A stretch of 36,830 nucleotides of DNA from Pseudogulbenkiania subflava DSM 22618 (GCF_900177275.1 NZ_FXAG01000030.1:1-36830), one strand, 5' to 3'; shown: positions 8,018 through 16,824, numbered from the stretch's first letter. Notes: generated by a model from the letters alone, not told the origin. Translations and numbers: made by a program.

Positions 8018-9871
8018 ATGGCTTCTGGACAAACATCTTGGCAAGACGCTTTCCTTCGGGAGTGCGGAATACGACGTGGGATTATCCTGCACGGCAATGT
8101 TGTCGACGTGGTGTCTGATCCAACCTCGCCTGATCGATGGCAAAGCGTTCCCGAAGCCGTTGATGCCATTCTTAAGCAGCGTGGTTACCGACACGTGATC
8201 CGGTGGGATCGTGTTACGGGCGTTTCCGGCGTCGATTCGAGAACCTGGCGAGAGCTGGCTGCCTCTACCGTTACCTCGGCTGCCCCTGCGGCAGGTGACG
8301 AGTACGATATGGGCGAACCACTGACACCCAGTCGCCCAGTACAGGACACGGGCTCACTGGAGGTGACCCCGCAGGACTTCCTGACTGTAGTTTCGCGGTT
8401 GATGAAGCAGTCCGGACCCGATCGCGTCGCATTTGTCTTGGACTGGTCACACCTTTTGTTTGGACAAGCCAATTCCCTGAGCGAAGCCGAAAGAGGCTGG
8501 TTGCTGATGATGGGCAAGGCGACCAGGGATGCACAAATCACGCTCAATCCAGCCGATGTAGATAGGCCACAAACACTGATGGTCTTTCTGTGCCAAGGGC
8601 TCTCGGTGTTGCCACCATCGCTCTACCTGAATAATCCACTGTTCAAAGAAATCAACGTCCCGCTGCCATCTCGGGCAGTGAGAGAAGCGGCAGTGCTTCA
8701 GCTTTCTTCCGTGCTCAACGTCGAGCCACCGGTACTTCCGAAGAGCCGGGTCCTGGCGGATATCGTCGACTCGCTGGAAGGGCTCACGCTTCGCGACATT
8801 CACAATCTTGCCAAGCTCTCGCGCCAGCTGTCGAAGATGAGTGCCGAGTCGCTGGTCAGCATGTATCGCTACGGCGAGCGCCATAGTCCTTGGGAGCAAT
8901 TAAATCGGGACAAACTTGGCAAGGCTGTGGAGACACTGAAGGTTCGTGTCAAAGGCCAAGATCAAGCGATCGATGCAGTCAATCAGATCCTGGTCCGGGC
9001 GTACACCGGATTGTCAGGGCTGCAGCATTCCAGCAAGCAAAGAACACCCAAGGGCGTGCTGTTCTTTGTCGGCCCGACCGGGGTGGGAAAGACCGAGCTG
9101 GCCAAGGCTCTCGCACAGTTTCTGTTCGGTGATGATGAAGCTTGCCTTCGATTCGACATGTCGGAGTTCAACCATGAGCACGCCGATCAACGCTTGGTCG
9201 GAGCGCCCCCGGGCTACGTTGGCTACGAGGAAGGCGGTCAACTCACCAACGCGGTGAAGAAACGTCCCTTCTCCTTGTTACTGTTCGACGAAATCGAGAA
9301 GGCGCACCCGAGGATTCTTGATAAGTTTCTTCAGATTCTTGAGGACGGAAGATTGACTGACGGCAAAGGCGACACCGTTCTGTTTTCCGACACCGTCATC
9401 GTGTTCACATCCAACATCGGCGCAGCGCAAATCGAAGCCGACAACCCCGATGTGCGAACGGCCTTTGTCGAGAAAGTCCGTGCACACTTTGTGAACGAAC
9501 TGAAGCGACCGGAACTGCTCGGGCGTATCGGTGAGGGAAACATCATCCCCTTCAACTTCATGGCGGATGATAAGTTCCTCGTCGACATCGCTCGATCGAA
9601 GCTCGAGCCGCTTCGACATCGCCTCAGCGAAAAATGGGGTGCTTCTGCGCTGCAGTTCGTTGACGAAACCAAGGCACTTCAATCGATCGTCGGCATGGTT
9701 GACCGAAGCAGCGGTGGGCGTGGCGTTCTCAACGCACTGACGATTTACTTGTTCGACCCACTGGCTCAGTTCCTCTTTGATCAGGTTGGCTCGCCGGATA
9801 GATTACAGGGGCACACAATTAAGGTTGTCCAAGCCGGGTCCAAGCCGAATTTCGACTTCGAACTGGAGTGA
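8018..9871 (+). CDS. ClpA/B-like AAA+ ATPase with degenerate N-terminal ATPase-like half
   Basis: A 617-residue protein. Residues ~300-617 are a ClpA/B D2-type AAA+ module: Walker A GPTGVGKT (352-359), pore loop GYVG (399-402), Walker B LLLFDEIE (about 420-427), sensor-1 FTSN, arginine finger in LGRIGEG (about 503) and sensor-2 GGRGV. The intact pore loop implies that it threads protein substrate. Residues 1-290 start with RGIILHGNVVD and include a Walker B-like VAFVLDWSHLLF but no P-loop, suggesting an inactive AAA-like domain used for binding. There is no Clp N-domain and no M-domain coiled coil. The start abuts the preceding stop with zero spacing. It is probably an unfoldase or remodelling motor acting on an operon partner or on an invader's complex; the substrate is unknown. 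Confidence 0.85.
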   Translation: MASGQTSWQDAFLRECGIRRGIILHGNVVDVVSDPTSPDRWQSVPEAVDAILKQRGYRHVIRWDRVTGVSGVDSRTWRELAASTVTSAAPAAGDEYDMGEPLTPSRPVQDTGSLEVTPQDFLTVVSRLMKQSGPDRVAFVLDWSHLLFGQANSLSEAERGWLLMMGKATRDAQITLNPADVDRPQTLMVFLCQGLSVLPPSLYLNNPLFKEINVPLPSRAVREAAVLQLSSVLNVEPPVLPKSRVLADIVDSLEGLTLRDIHNLAKLSRQLSKMSAESLVSMYRYGERHSPWEQLNRDKLGKAVETLKVRVKGQDQAIDAVNQILVRAYTGLSGLQHSSKQRTPKGVLFFVGPTGVGKTELAKALAQFLFGDDEACLRFDMSEFNHEHADQRLVGAPPGYVGYEEGGQLTNAVKKRPFSLLLFDEIEKAHPRILDKFLQILEDGRLTDGKGDTVLFSDTVIVFTSNIGAAQIEADNPDVRTAFVEKVRAHFVNELKRPELLGRIGEGNIIPFNFMADDKFLVDIARSKLEPLRHRLSEKWGASALQFVDETKALQSIVGMVDRSSGGRGVLNALTIYLFDPLAQFLFDQVGSPDRLQGHTIKVVQAGSKPNFDFELE

Positions 9872-9874
9872 CTT

Positions 9875-10456
9875 ATGTCTTGGTTGAACTTGGCATCGTG
9901 GATACCCTGCACTGAAGTTGAGGGGCCTGGAAAGCGTGCGGCACTCTGGGTCCAAGGTTGCGATAAGCGTTGTGTTGGATGCTGTAATCCTAGCTACCTA
10001 AAGATCGTCCAGCGTAACATCCTGAGCGCGGACACTATGATCGAGTGTCTGCTAGCTGCCCACCAGCAGTGGGATTTGGAGGGGGTTACGTTTTTGGGCG
10101 GAGAGCCATTCCTCCAGGCGCAGGGGCTTGCTGCAGTGGCCGAGGGGGTTTCAAGGACGGGGCTATCAGTGATGACATTCACCGGCTACACGATGCAGGA
10201 GCTTCATGAAATGTCTCTGCCTGGCACTCATGAGCTGCTGGCGTGGACCGACGTACTTGTCGACGGCCCCTACGAGTCATTAAGCCCTGACAGCAGACGG
10301 AATTGGGTTGGCTCGACGAACCAACGATTCCACTATCTGACAAATAGGTACGACGCCTCGATAGAAGGGGCTGGCATACCGGAGCGGGAAGTCGAGTGGC
10401 GGATTCGTGATGACGGACACCTTGTGGTTAACGGCTGGCCATGCTCAATAAAATAG
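9875..10456 (+). CDS. NrdG-like radical SAM activase
   Basis: A 193-residue protein with the radical SAM cluster motif C29-x3-C33-x2-C36 (WVQGCDKRCVGC) and the SAM-binding FLGGEP near residue 95. Its length and layout match the anaerobic ribonucleotide reductase activase (NrdG) family of minimal radical SAM enzymes, which install glycyl radicals. No NrdD or other glycyl-radical enzyme is encoded in the window, so its substrate is probably another protein of this operon or a nucleotide or nucleic acid. It begins 3 bases after the AAA+ stop and is the last gene of the operon. The cluster Cys residues are intact, so it should be active. Radical SAM identity is firm; NrdG-type chemistry is inferred from family resemblance. 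Confidence 0.88.
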   Translation: MSWLNLASWIPCTEVEGPGKRAALWVQGCDKRCVGCCNPSYLKIVQRNILSADTMIECLLAAHQQWDLEGVTFLGGEPFLQAQGLAAVAEGVSRTGLSVMTFTGYTMQELHEMSLPGTHELLAWTDVLVDGPYESLSPDSRRNWVGSTNQRFHYLTNRYDASIEGAGIPEREVEWRIRDDGHLVVNGWPCSIK

Positions 10457-10599
10457 CAATGTAATCAAGTAAAACCGGGATCCTTCACTAAATTCTCGGC
10501 CGTAATGGTGGATAATCTGATCATAGATACAGATCAGGCCTACAAGAAAAACGTCGACCTCGATCGAGGATCAGATACGAGGCCTCACGAACCAAGCCG

Positions 10600-10995
10600 C
10601 CTCATCGCCAAAGAAAAGTCGCCCAGTATCATGAGGCGACTTTTCTTTGGTGCATCGTAAAGTGCTACAGCACAAAAACAACATCATCAAGATTTTGATA
10701 TGTAATGAATTTCACGAACAGTAGCGCCCATCCAGCATGGGTGCCACGGAAAGGCGGCGAGTCATTGATTTTATTGAATTTTTTTGGATGGAGAGGCTTC
10801 CTACGCCATTGAGAAGCATATTATTACTGTTCATTTAGGTCGATTGTTGCCCATTTTCGCCGTGCCGGTGCTACACGAAGTGCCACTTTGCAGTGCTACC
10901 GCACCAGCCCGAGAAACTTGGTCGCAGCAAACTGCCTTGAACATGGAGAAACCGCTAAGCAATTGAAAAAAATAGAAATTATCTTATCCAGGCCT
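10600..10995 (+). repeat. Structured direct repeat, copy A
   Basis: This stretch aligns collinearly with 17545-17900. The best-matched blocks are the hairpin and the ~50 bases after it (TGCATCG, AAAGTGCTACAGCAC and AAAAACAACA are shared), a second hairpin with loop CCAGC (10724-10744), a block with TGTTCATT and CGTGCCGGTGCTACAC, and a tail with TAAGC.ATTGAAAA. Between blocks the copies have diverged and differ by indels. It is not coding in either copy. It could be a duplicated 5'/3' region of a secretion or toxin locus, or a structured RNA. Confidence 0.7.
10608..10650 (+). terminator. Strong hairpin after the radical SAM gene
   Basis: A perfect 16-bp stem (CCAAAGAAAAGTCGCC, 10608-10623, pairing with 10635-10650) encloses an 11-base loop, CAGTATCATGA. 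The stem has A-rich 5' and T-rich 3' flanks, as in bidirectional rho-independent terminators, although the T tract is interrupted. It lies about 150 bases after the operon's last stop. A near-identical hairpin with the same loop pattern occurs at 17545-17575. Confidence 0.65.
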
Positions 10996-11019
10996 GGCTT
11001 GGTCAAGATCGCGTCAAAA

Positions 11020-11092
11020 GAGCGCCATATGGAGTGGCGCAGTTTTATAAATCGCGCCACAATCGCGCCACAGACCATACGAATCGCGCCAC
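11020..11092 (+). promoter_or_regulatory. Operator-like repeat array before the Fic gene
   Basis: AATCGCGCCAC occurs at 11050-11060, 11061-11071 and 11082-11092, so starts are 11 and 21 bases apart, about one and two helical turns. Inverted half-sites (GGAGTGGCGC at 11031-11040) and AGCGCCA (11021-11027) precede them. TTTATAAAT between them could be a -10 region. The Fic protein has an N-terminal winged helix, so autoregulation at this array is likely. An upstream GTG at 11034 would put the array inside the coding region; the ATG at 11100 leaves it as promoter and is preferred. Confidence 0.6.
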
Positions 11093-11099
11093 TCCAACC

Positions 11100-12458
11100 A
11101 TGTCATCTGCGACCGATCTATTCCAAAGCATCCTGCAATCGCCAGGAGGGTTGACTCTCACCGAATTGCTGGCGCAACACCCTGATGTCGCCCGCCGAAC
11201 GGCACAGCGCTGGCTCAGTAAGCTGGTGATAGATGGACAGATCATCGGGCAAGGCGAAGGGCGTGCCCGCCGTTATCTTGCTGCTACGCTCATGGGTAAG
11301 CCGGCGCCCACGGATGAGGATGTTTTCCCGCGGTATATCCCGCTATCGGCTGACAGCCGGGATATCCTCGTCTATCTTGAACAGCCGCTGGGAGCACGTA
11401 AACCGGTGGGCTATCAGCATGACTTTCTGGTTGCTTACCAGCCCAACCAGACATGGTATCTCCCCGAACCCCTACGTCGCCAGCTGCGCAAGATGGGCGA
11501 TACCGGGCAAGCCAAGCTGCCGGCCGGCACCTATGGACGAGCCATCCTCAATCGATTACTGATTGACCTGTCCTGGGCCTCCAGCCACCTGGAGGGCAAT
11601 ACCTACTCACGGCTCGATACGCGGGAGTTGATTGAGCACGGAACGGTAGCGCAGGGCAAAGCCGCGATCGAAACCCAGATGATTCTGAATCACAAAACCG
11701 CCATCGAACTCTTGGTCGAAAACGCGGATACGGTCGGCTTCAACCGCTACACGCTGTTCAACCTGCATAGCGCCCTGTCGGAAAACCTGCTACCGAACCC
11801 GGCCGACGAAGGCCGGTTGCGTCAGCACGGAGTCGAGATCGGCAAGAGCGTCTATCGCCCCCTCTCAGTACCGACTCAGATCGGCGAAGCGCTGGATGTA
11901 ATGTTGGAGAAAGCCAACCAGATCGGCGACCCGTTCGAGCAGTCTTTCTTCATCATGGTGCACTTGCCCTATCTGCAGCCATTTGCCGACATCAACAAGC
12001 GTACCTCGCGACTGGCAGCCAACCTCCCTCTGATCCGTGCCAACCTCTGTCCCCTTACTTTTCTTGACGTGTCCGAACAGGCCTATAGCCGCGCCACCCT
12101 CGGCGTTTATGAGCTGACACGCATCGAATTGCTGCGCGACCTGTACCTGTGGGCCTACGAGCGCTCGACGCAAGAATATCTGGCCATCAAACAGGACCTG
12201 TCCGAACCGGACCCGTTGCGTCTGGCCTATCGCGACCTCATCAAGCGAACGATACGCGAGGTCGTCCTGCAACGCGATCACGATCCGCTTGAGATGGTTC
12301 GGCGTTGCCTCTCAGAAGGCGTCCCCGCTGCAGACCAGCAGAACGTCGAGGCGCTCGTCATCGAGGAATTGCGACGCCTACACGAAGGGGTTCTGGCTCG
12401 CTATGGACTACGCCCCTCCGAGTTTACCCAGTGGCAAGCGCGGCAGCGCCAAACGTGA
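11100..12458 (+). CDS. Winged-helix/Fic-fold protein with Gln in place of the catalytic His
   Basis: A 452-residue protein. Residues ~5-60 form a winged helix-turn-helix (LTLTELLAQH, then VARRTAQRWLSKLV). The core is a Fic domain. The usual HPFxDGNGRxxR motif appears as QPFADINKRTSR (about residue 295), so the catalytic His is replaced by Gln, while the phosphate-binding N-K-R part is kept. An upstream SSHLEGN matches the inhibitory S/TxxxE(G/N) motif. From memory, a subfamily with LPYLQPF-type motifs carries this change generally, so it is probably not a local mutation. Fic enzymes move AMP or other phosphate-containing groups onto proteins; this one may be altered or non-catalytic. ATG 11100 is chosen over GTG 11034 because the latter runs through the repeat array. 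The next gene starts 11 bases after its stop. Confidence 0.8.
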   Translation: MSSATDLFQSILQSPGGLTLTELLAQHPDVARRTAQRWLSKLVIDGQIIGQGEGRARRYLAATLMGKPAPTDEDVFPRYIPLSADSRDILVYLEQPLGARKPVGYQHDFLVAYQPNQTWYLPEPLRRQLRKMGDTGQAKLPAGTYGRAILNRLLIDLSWASSHLEGNTYSRLDTRELIEHGTVAQGKAAIETQMILNHKTAIELLVENADTVGFNRYTLFNLHSALSENLLPNPADEGRLRQHGVEIGKSVYRPLSVPTQIGEALDVMLEKANQIGDPFEQSFFIMVHLPYLQPFADINKRTSRLAANLPLIRANLCPLTFLDVSEQAYSRATLGVYELTRIELLRDLYLWAYERSTQEYLAIKQDLSEPDPLRLAYRDLIKRTIREVVLQRDHDPLEMVRRCLSEGVPAADQQNVEALVIEELRRLHEGVLARYGLRPSEFTQWQARQRQT

Positions 12459-12469
12459 GCGGGGAAAGG

Positions 12470-14821
12470 ATGTCGACCACACATGATGAATTGGCCCGGC
12501 TGCAAGCGGAAAATGCCCGTCTGATCGCCCTGCTGGAATCGCATGGCATCGATTGGCGCCTGCCGCCACGGCCTGCCCCAGTTGCACCGGAGCCAGAGCC
12601 TTCGCGCCTCTCCACTCATGAAAAAGTGGCGCTATTCCATCGCTTGTTTCGCGGCCGCGCCGATGTCTACCCGACCCGCTGGGAGAGCAAAACCACCGGT
12701 AAGTCGGGCTATGCACCTGCATGCGCCAACGAGTGGCAACCTGGCGTTTGTGAAAAACCGCGTATCAAATGCTCGGACTGTGGCAATCGCTTACTGATGC
12801 AGCTTTCGGATTCCGTAATTTACGGCCACTTGACTGGCGTACACACAGTCGGCGTATATCCACTACTGGAAGATGACACCTGCTATTTTCTCGCCGTCGA
12901 TTTCGACGAGGCCGAATGGCAAGAGGATATACGTGCCTTTCTCCAATCCTGTAACGAACTGGGCGTACCGGCCGCTCCCGAGATTTCCCGGTCAGGTCAA
13001 GGTGCTCACGCTTGGGTATTCTTCACGGACAAAGTCTCGGCGCGCGATGCCCGTCGACTGGGCACAGCCATCATTAGCCACACCTGTGCACGCACCCGGC
13101 AATTACAACTCGCATCGTACGACCGCCTATTTCCCAACCAGGATACGATGCCTACAGGCGGCTTCGGCAATTTGATTGCCCTGCCACTCCAGAAGAAAGC
13201 GCGTGAGCGCAATTGCAGCGTGTTCGTAAATGCCGAGCTGACCCCTTACCCTGACCAATGGGCATTTCTGGCATCCATTCAACCGATGGCGCCACAGGAC
13301 ATCGAACCAACCATCATGCGTGCCACGGGCGGAATGCCTCCGATTGATGTGACCTTTATCGATGACGAAGAGCTAGCCACCCCATGGAAGCGCACAACGC
13401 CATCGGCAAAGAAACTGACCGGCAAGATGCCAGAGTCGCTAACGGTCACGCTAGCCAATCTGATTTACTTTGAGAAAGCGCAACTGCCTCAGTCGCTGGC
13501 CAATCGGCTGATCCGCCTCGCGGCGTTCCAAAACCCCGAGTTCTACAAGGCACAGGCAATGCGGATGTCTGTGTGGAACACGCCGCGCGTGATCGGTTGC
13601 GCCGAGAACTATCCGCAACACATCGCACTACCGCGCGGATGCCTCGAGGCAGCACAGGAACTGCTGTGCGACCATGGCATCCGCTGCGATCTGCGTGATG
13701 AACGTTATCTCGGCCATCCCATCGACATCGATTTCGCCGGCACGCTCCGTCTCGACCAGGAGGCTGCCGTCGCTGCGATGTTGCACCACGATGCCGGGGT
13801 ACTGTGCGCGCCAACTGCCTTTGGCAAAACCGTGACCGCCGCCGCACTAATCGCCCGACGTGGCCTGAACACCTTGGTGCTGGTACATCGCGCAGAACTG
13901 CTCAAGCAGTGGCAGGAGCGCCTGCAAGCCTTCCTTGACGTCAGTAAAGGAGTAGTCGGCACCATCGGGGGAGGCAAGAACAAGGCAACCGGCAAAATCG
14001 ACATCGCGCTGATGCAATCACTTTCCAGACAAGGAGAGGTCAACCCGCTGGTCGAAAACTATGGCCACATCATCGTGGATGAATGTCATCACGTCGGTGC
14101 GACATCATTCGAGGCCATTCTGAAACTGACCAAAGCCAAATTCGTGCTCGGCCTGACGGCTACACCGATTCGGCGCGATGGCCAGCAGCCGATCATTTTC
14201 ATGCAGTGCGGCCCCATCCGCTACACGGCCGCCAAACCGACCGGAGCACCGCATGACCTGGAGGTGGACCCACGCATATTGGACGCGCCCATCATGCTGC
14301 CATCAACCGCCGGGATCCAGGACGTGTTCCGTCACCTCGCCAACGATCAGCTCCGAACTGATGCCATCGCAACAGAGGTGGAGAAAGCCTACCTAGAGGG
14401 GCGAAAGGTGCTGGTACTGACCGAGCGCACTGAACACATTGACTCCATTCTGGCGACATTGGCCGGCAAAGTACCCTCACCCTACATTCTTCACGGCAAG
14501 CTATCCAAGAAGCTGCGCTCAGCGTTGCTCACAGAGCTTGAGGCGCTGCCGCCAGAAGCGCCACGCATTCTGGTGGCAACCGGCAAGCTGGTCGGCGAAG
14601 GCTTCGACCATCCACCGCTCGACACTCTGATTCTGGCCATGCCAGTTTCGTGGAAAGGAACGCTACAGCAATATGCTGGCCGGCTGCACCGGGAACACGG
14701 CAACAAGACCAGCGTGCGGATCATCGACTTTGTCGATTCAGGCCACCCGGCATTGCTGAGAATGTGGGACAAACGCCAACAAGGATACCGGGCAATGGAT
14801 TATCGGGTGGTCGAAAGATAG
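12470..14821 (+). CDS. TOTE-type archaeo-eukaryotic primase fused to SF2 helicase
   Basis: A 783-residue protein. It starts with a short leucine-rich coiled coil (ELARLQAENARLIALLE), typical of TOTE conflict-system primases. A primase domain follows: a Cys cluster (VCEKPRIKCSDCGNR), the catalytic FLAVDFDEAEW (DxD) and SGQGAHAWVFF (sGxGxH). The C-terminal half is an XPB/DEAD-like SF2 helicase: APTAFGKT, VLVHRAELL, IIVDECHH, GLTATP, LVATGKLVGEGFDHP and QYAGRLHRE. All key residues look intact. The family is predicted to act in conflicts with mobile DNA by combining priming with unwinding. The start at 12470 has GGGGAAAGG just upstream; earlier in-frame starts would overlap the Fic gene by over 150 bases. 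It is probably co-transcribed with the Fic gene. Confidence 0.88.
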   Translation: MSTTHDELARLQAENARLIALLESHGIDWRLPPRPAPVAPEPEPSRLSTHEKVALFHRLFRGRADVYPTRWESKTTGKSGYAPACANEWQPGVCEKPRIKCSDCGNRLLMQLSDSVIYGHLTGVHTVGVYPLLEDDTCYFLAVDFDEAEWQEDIRAFLQSCNELGVPAAPEISRSGQGAHAWVFFTDKVSARDARRLGTAIISHTCARTRQLQLASYDRLFPNQDTMPTGGFGNLIALPLQKKARERNCSVFVNAELTPYPDQWAFLASIQPMAPQDIEPTIMRATGGMPPIDVTFIDDEELATPWKRTTPSAKKLTGKMPESLTVTLANLIYFEKAQLPQSLANRLIRLAAFQNPEFYKAQAMRMSVWNTPRVIGCAENYPQHIALPRGCLEAAQELLCDHGIRCDLRDERYLGHPIDIDFAGTLRLDQEAAVAAMLHHDAGVLCAPTAFGKTVTAAALIARRGLNTLVLVHRAELLKQWQERLQAFLDVSKGVVGTIGGGKNKATGKIDIALMQSLSRQGEVNPLVENYGHIIVDECHHVGATSFEAILKLTKAKFVLGLTATPIRRDGQQPIIFMQCGPIRYTAAKPTGAPHDLEVDPRILDAPIMLPSTAGIQDVFRHLANDQLRTDAIATEVEKAYLEGRKVLVLTERTEHIDSILATLAGKVPSPYILHGKLSKKLRSALLTELEALPPEAPRILVATGKLVGEGFDHPPLDTLILAMPVSWKGTLQQYAGRLHREHGNKTSVRIIDFVDSGHPALLRMWDKRQQGYRAMDYRVVER

Positions 14822-14884
14822 TCGATATCGAAGTTGCAAAACTCGGTCTGACCATAGCCGGGGCCAGTCAGGCGTAATCCAGGC

Positions 14885-16824
14885 TCATACCAGCTTAGCC
14901 CCGGACAGGTTGTCGAGCACTTCCTGCAAGCGCCGCTTGGCCTTGTGCGTCTTGCGCAAATGGACCATCAGCGCCTGCCATTCGTCGTCGCGCTGGCAGG
15001 CCTGGTAAACCTGGCGCATGCGGCGCAGGTAGCCCGCCGCCTCCACGTAAGCCGACGGTTGAACTTTCGCGATCAGCCCGTCTGCGATGGCGCGCCAGAT
15101 TGCCAGCGCGATGTCGGGATGGCTGGCTGCCACGGCCTCGGCCACGCGCTTTTCCGTGTCCCAGTTCCAGCTCGGGGTCTTCGGCAAGCGGCGATAGAGT
15201 GCGACCACATCGTCGTGGCGCTGTTCCAGGATGGCGATGCTGATCAAAAGATCGAGCTCGGGAAAGCGCTGCACACTCGGTTTGGATGTGCCGTGCAGGT
15301 GGGCCAGCTCGCTCGGTGGCAGCGGCCAGCGCGGCAGCACTTGGGCATCGTCGCCCAAGTCGGGGGGCAGGCCGGTCTCAAGAAAGGCCAGCGCGGCCGC
15401 ACGCACAGCACCCCACTTGTCAGCCTGCTCGGCGGCCTCGCGCAATTCGGAGAAGGCGGCGAGCGAGGGCTGGCTGAAGAAGCGCTCCGCCCGGTAGGCG
15501 CAAGCCAGATCGTATTGCCCTTCCGTCAGGGCCAGCATATGCAGTTTCTCGCGCATGCACTCGGCGATGCCGCGTGCCTCTTGTACGGTTTTGGCGTAGC
15601 CCTGGATGCACCACTGCCGCGCCCGCTCCCGCTCGCCGGCCGCCAGCAACGCATCGACCAATTGCTCATAGTTCCAACAGACATTCGCCTCCCGCTCGAG
15701 CATAGGGAGGATGCGCTCATGCCAGCCGCCACGGGCATAGGCAACTTGCAGCCGCCCCACCAGCCGTAGGCGCTGATATCGCCGGCTCGCCCCCGGAGCG
15801 CCTTCGCTATTGAGCAGCACTTGCAGAGAACGGGCCGCCATCTGCCAGTCTTGCTCGCCGTACTGCGGACTTTCCAGCAGCTTTTCACCGGCCTCCAGCA
15901 GCGAGTAGTCATCTTCCAACAAATGGTCGATCACCCAGATCAACTGCTCGGCGGACGGCAGCGACGAGTGCGGCAGGGCTTCGAGCACCACTGCCATGCA
16001 CTCGGCAATTGCCAAGGCGGTTTCGCCCTCATCGTCCGCCTGCTCGACTTGAGCCATGGCCCCTTGCCAAAGTTCTTCGCCCAGCTCCAGCAACGCATCG
16101 TAATGCCCTCTTTCGAGCAGGGTCGAAGTTGCCTCTGCAGGTGCGAGTAGTCGGGCGACTGGGCGTCGTCGTACCAGGGATGGCTCCAGGCCGGTTCCGT
16201 GGCAAGGCGCTGGATTTCCTTGCGCAGCGAGCGCACCAGCTTGTCCACCTGCCCACTGTCTAGCTGATGAGCCTCGAGAATCGACTGCCCCAGCTCAGGA
16301 TCTCGGCCGGCCTGTTCTGCCAGCCAGGTAACGAGCTTGTCCTTGCTCCAGCCTTGCAGGATATTTTGCAACTCTTGGAAAGAGGGCTGCTTCTGCCGGC
16401 GGTGCTTCGTCACGGGCTCGTCCACGCCGTCCTCGTCATCTTCGTAATACGCTTCACCGTCATCCTCTTCGTCGTCAGCCAAGCTCCGCGCAAGCTTGCT
16501 CGCCTCGTCAAGTACAGGGATCGCTTTACCTTGCTTAACGTGTTCTGCAGCAGCCAATACAACCGCCACCGCATGCTTGCATGACAGCCCCCAGTCATAG
16601 GGGCAGGTGCAGAACGAAGTTAACGTTCCCCCGGCGCCGATGTGGACCGACGTGGCATAGCGCTCGCTACCGGTGACCCATGCAGCCAGTGTACCGTCCG
16701 CGGCCTGCGACAGACCACTTACTCTGCGGAGATAGCTTTTGCCACGCTCGAAAATCTTCTCGCTGGCCCATTCTTGCAAGTCATCGACGGTCAACTTGTC
16801 GAGGTTATTTTCGATCATTTTCAT
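14885..16824 (-). pseudogene. SWIM zinc-finger protein, frameshifted
   Basis: Two overlapping minus-strand frames make one ~645-residue SWIM-domain protein. The N-terminal part holds LTVDDLQEWASEK and the zinc motif CTCPYDWGLSCKH (CxCx7CxH), then an acidic linker. The C-terminal part is helical and repeat-like. The reading frame breaks near 16120-16130: in one frame the sequence reads HLQRQLRP, in the other TLLERGHYDALLELGEEL. One extra C in a CCC run (reading CTT CGA CCC CTG) would restore the frame, so this may be a sequencing error. SWIM proteins often sit beside SNF2 helicases and bind DNA or proteins; no SNF2 gene is adjacent here. The start is probably ATG 16824 or 16818; codons further upstream belong to a HEPN remnant. 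The gene converges on the TOTE gene with a 63-base gap. Confidence 0.7.

Larger units (their letters stand above)
10457..11019. other. Non-coding region between the five-gene operon and the Fic gene
   Basis: No credible gene is present. From left to right it holds CTGATC/GATCAG arms (10517-10522 and 10532-10537), a perfect palindrome CCTCGATCGAGG (10558-10569), a long terminator-like hairpin (10608-10650) and the first copy of a duplicated structured element (about 10600-10995). The operator-like array of the Fic gene follows from 11020. Short open frames here run through the duplicated element and have no ribosome sites. Confidence 0.6.

Noticed and set aside
8018-9871. T6SS ClpV
   Set aside because: Only one active AAA+ module, no ClpV N-domain, and it belongs to a separate operon 8 kb from vgrG.
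9875-10456. Ordinary anaerobic ribonucleotide reductase activase (nrdG)
   Set aside because: No nrdD nearby, and it is translationally packed with helicase, PIN and AAA+ genes, so a housekeeping role is unlikely.
14822-14884. Bidirectional terminator between the converging TOTE and SWIM genes
   Set aside because: CCGGGG/CCCCGG arms exist but are far apart and have no T tract; not enough to call.
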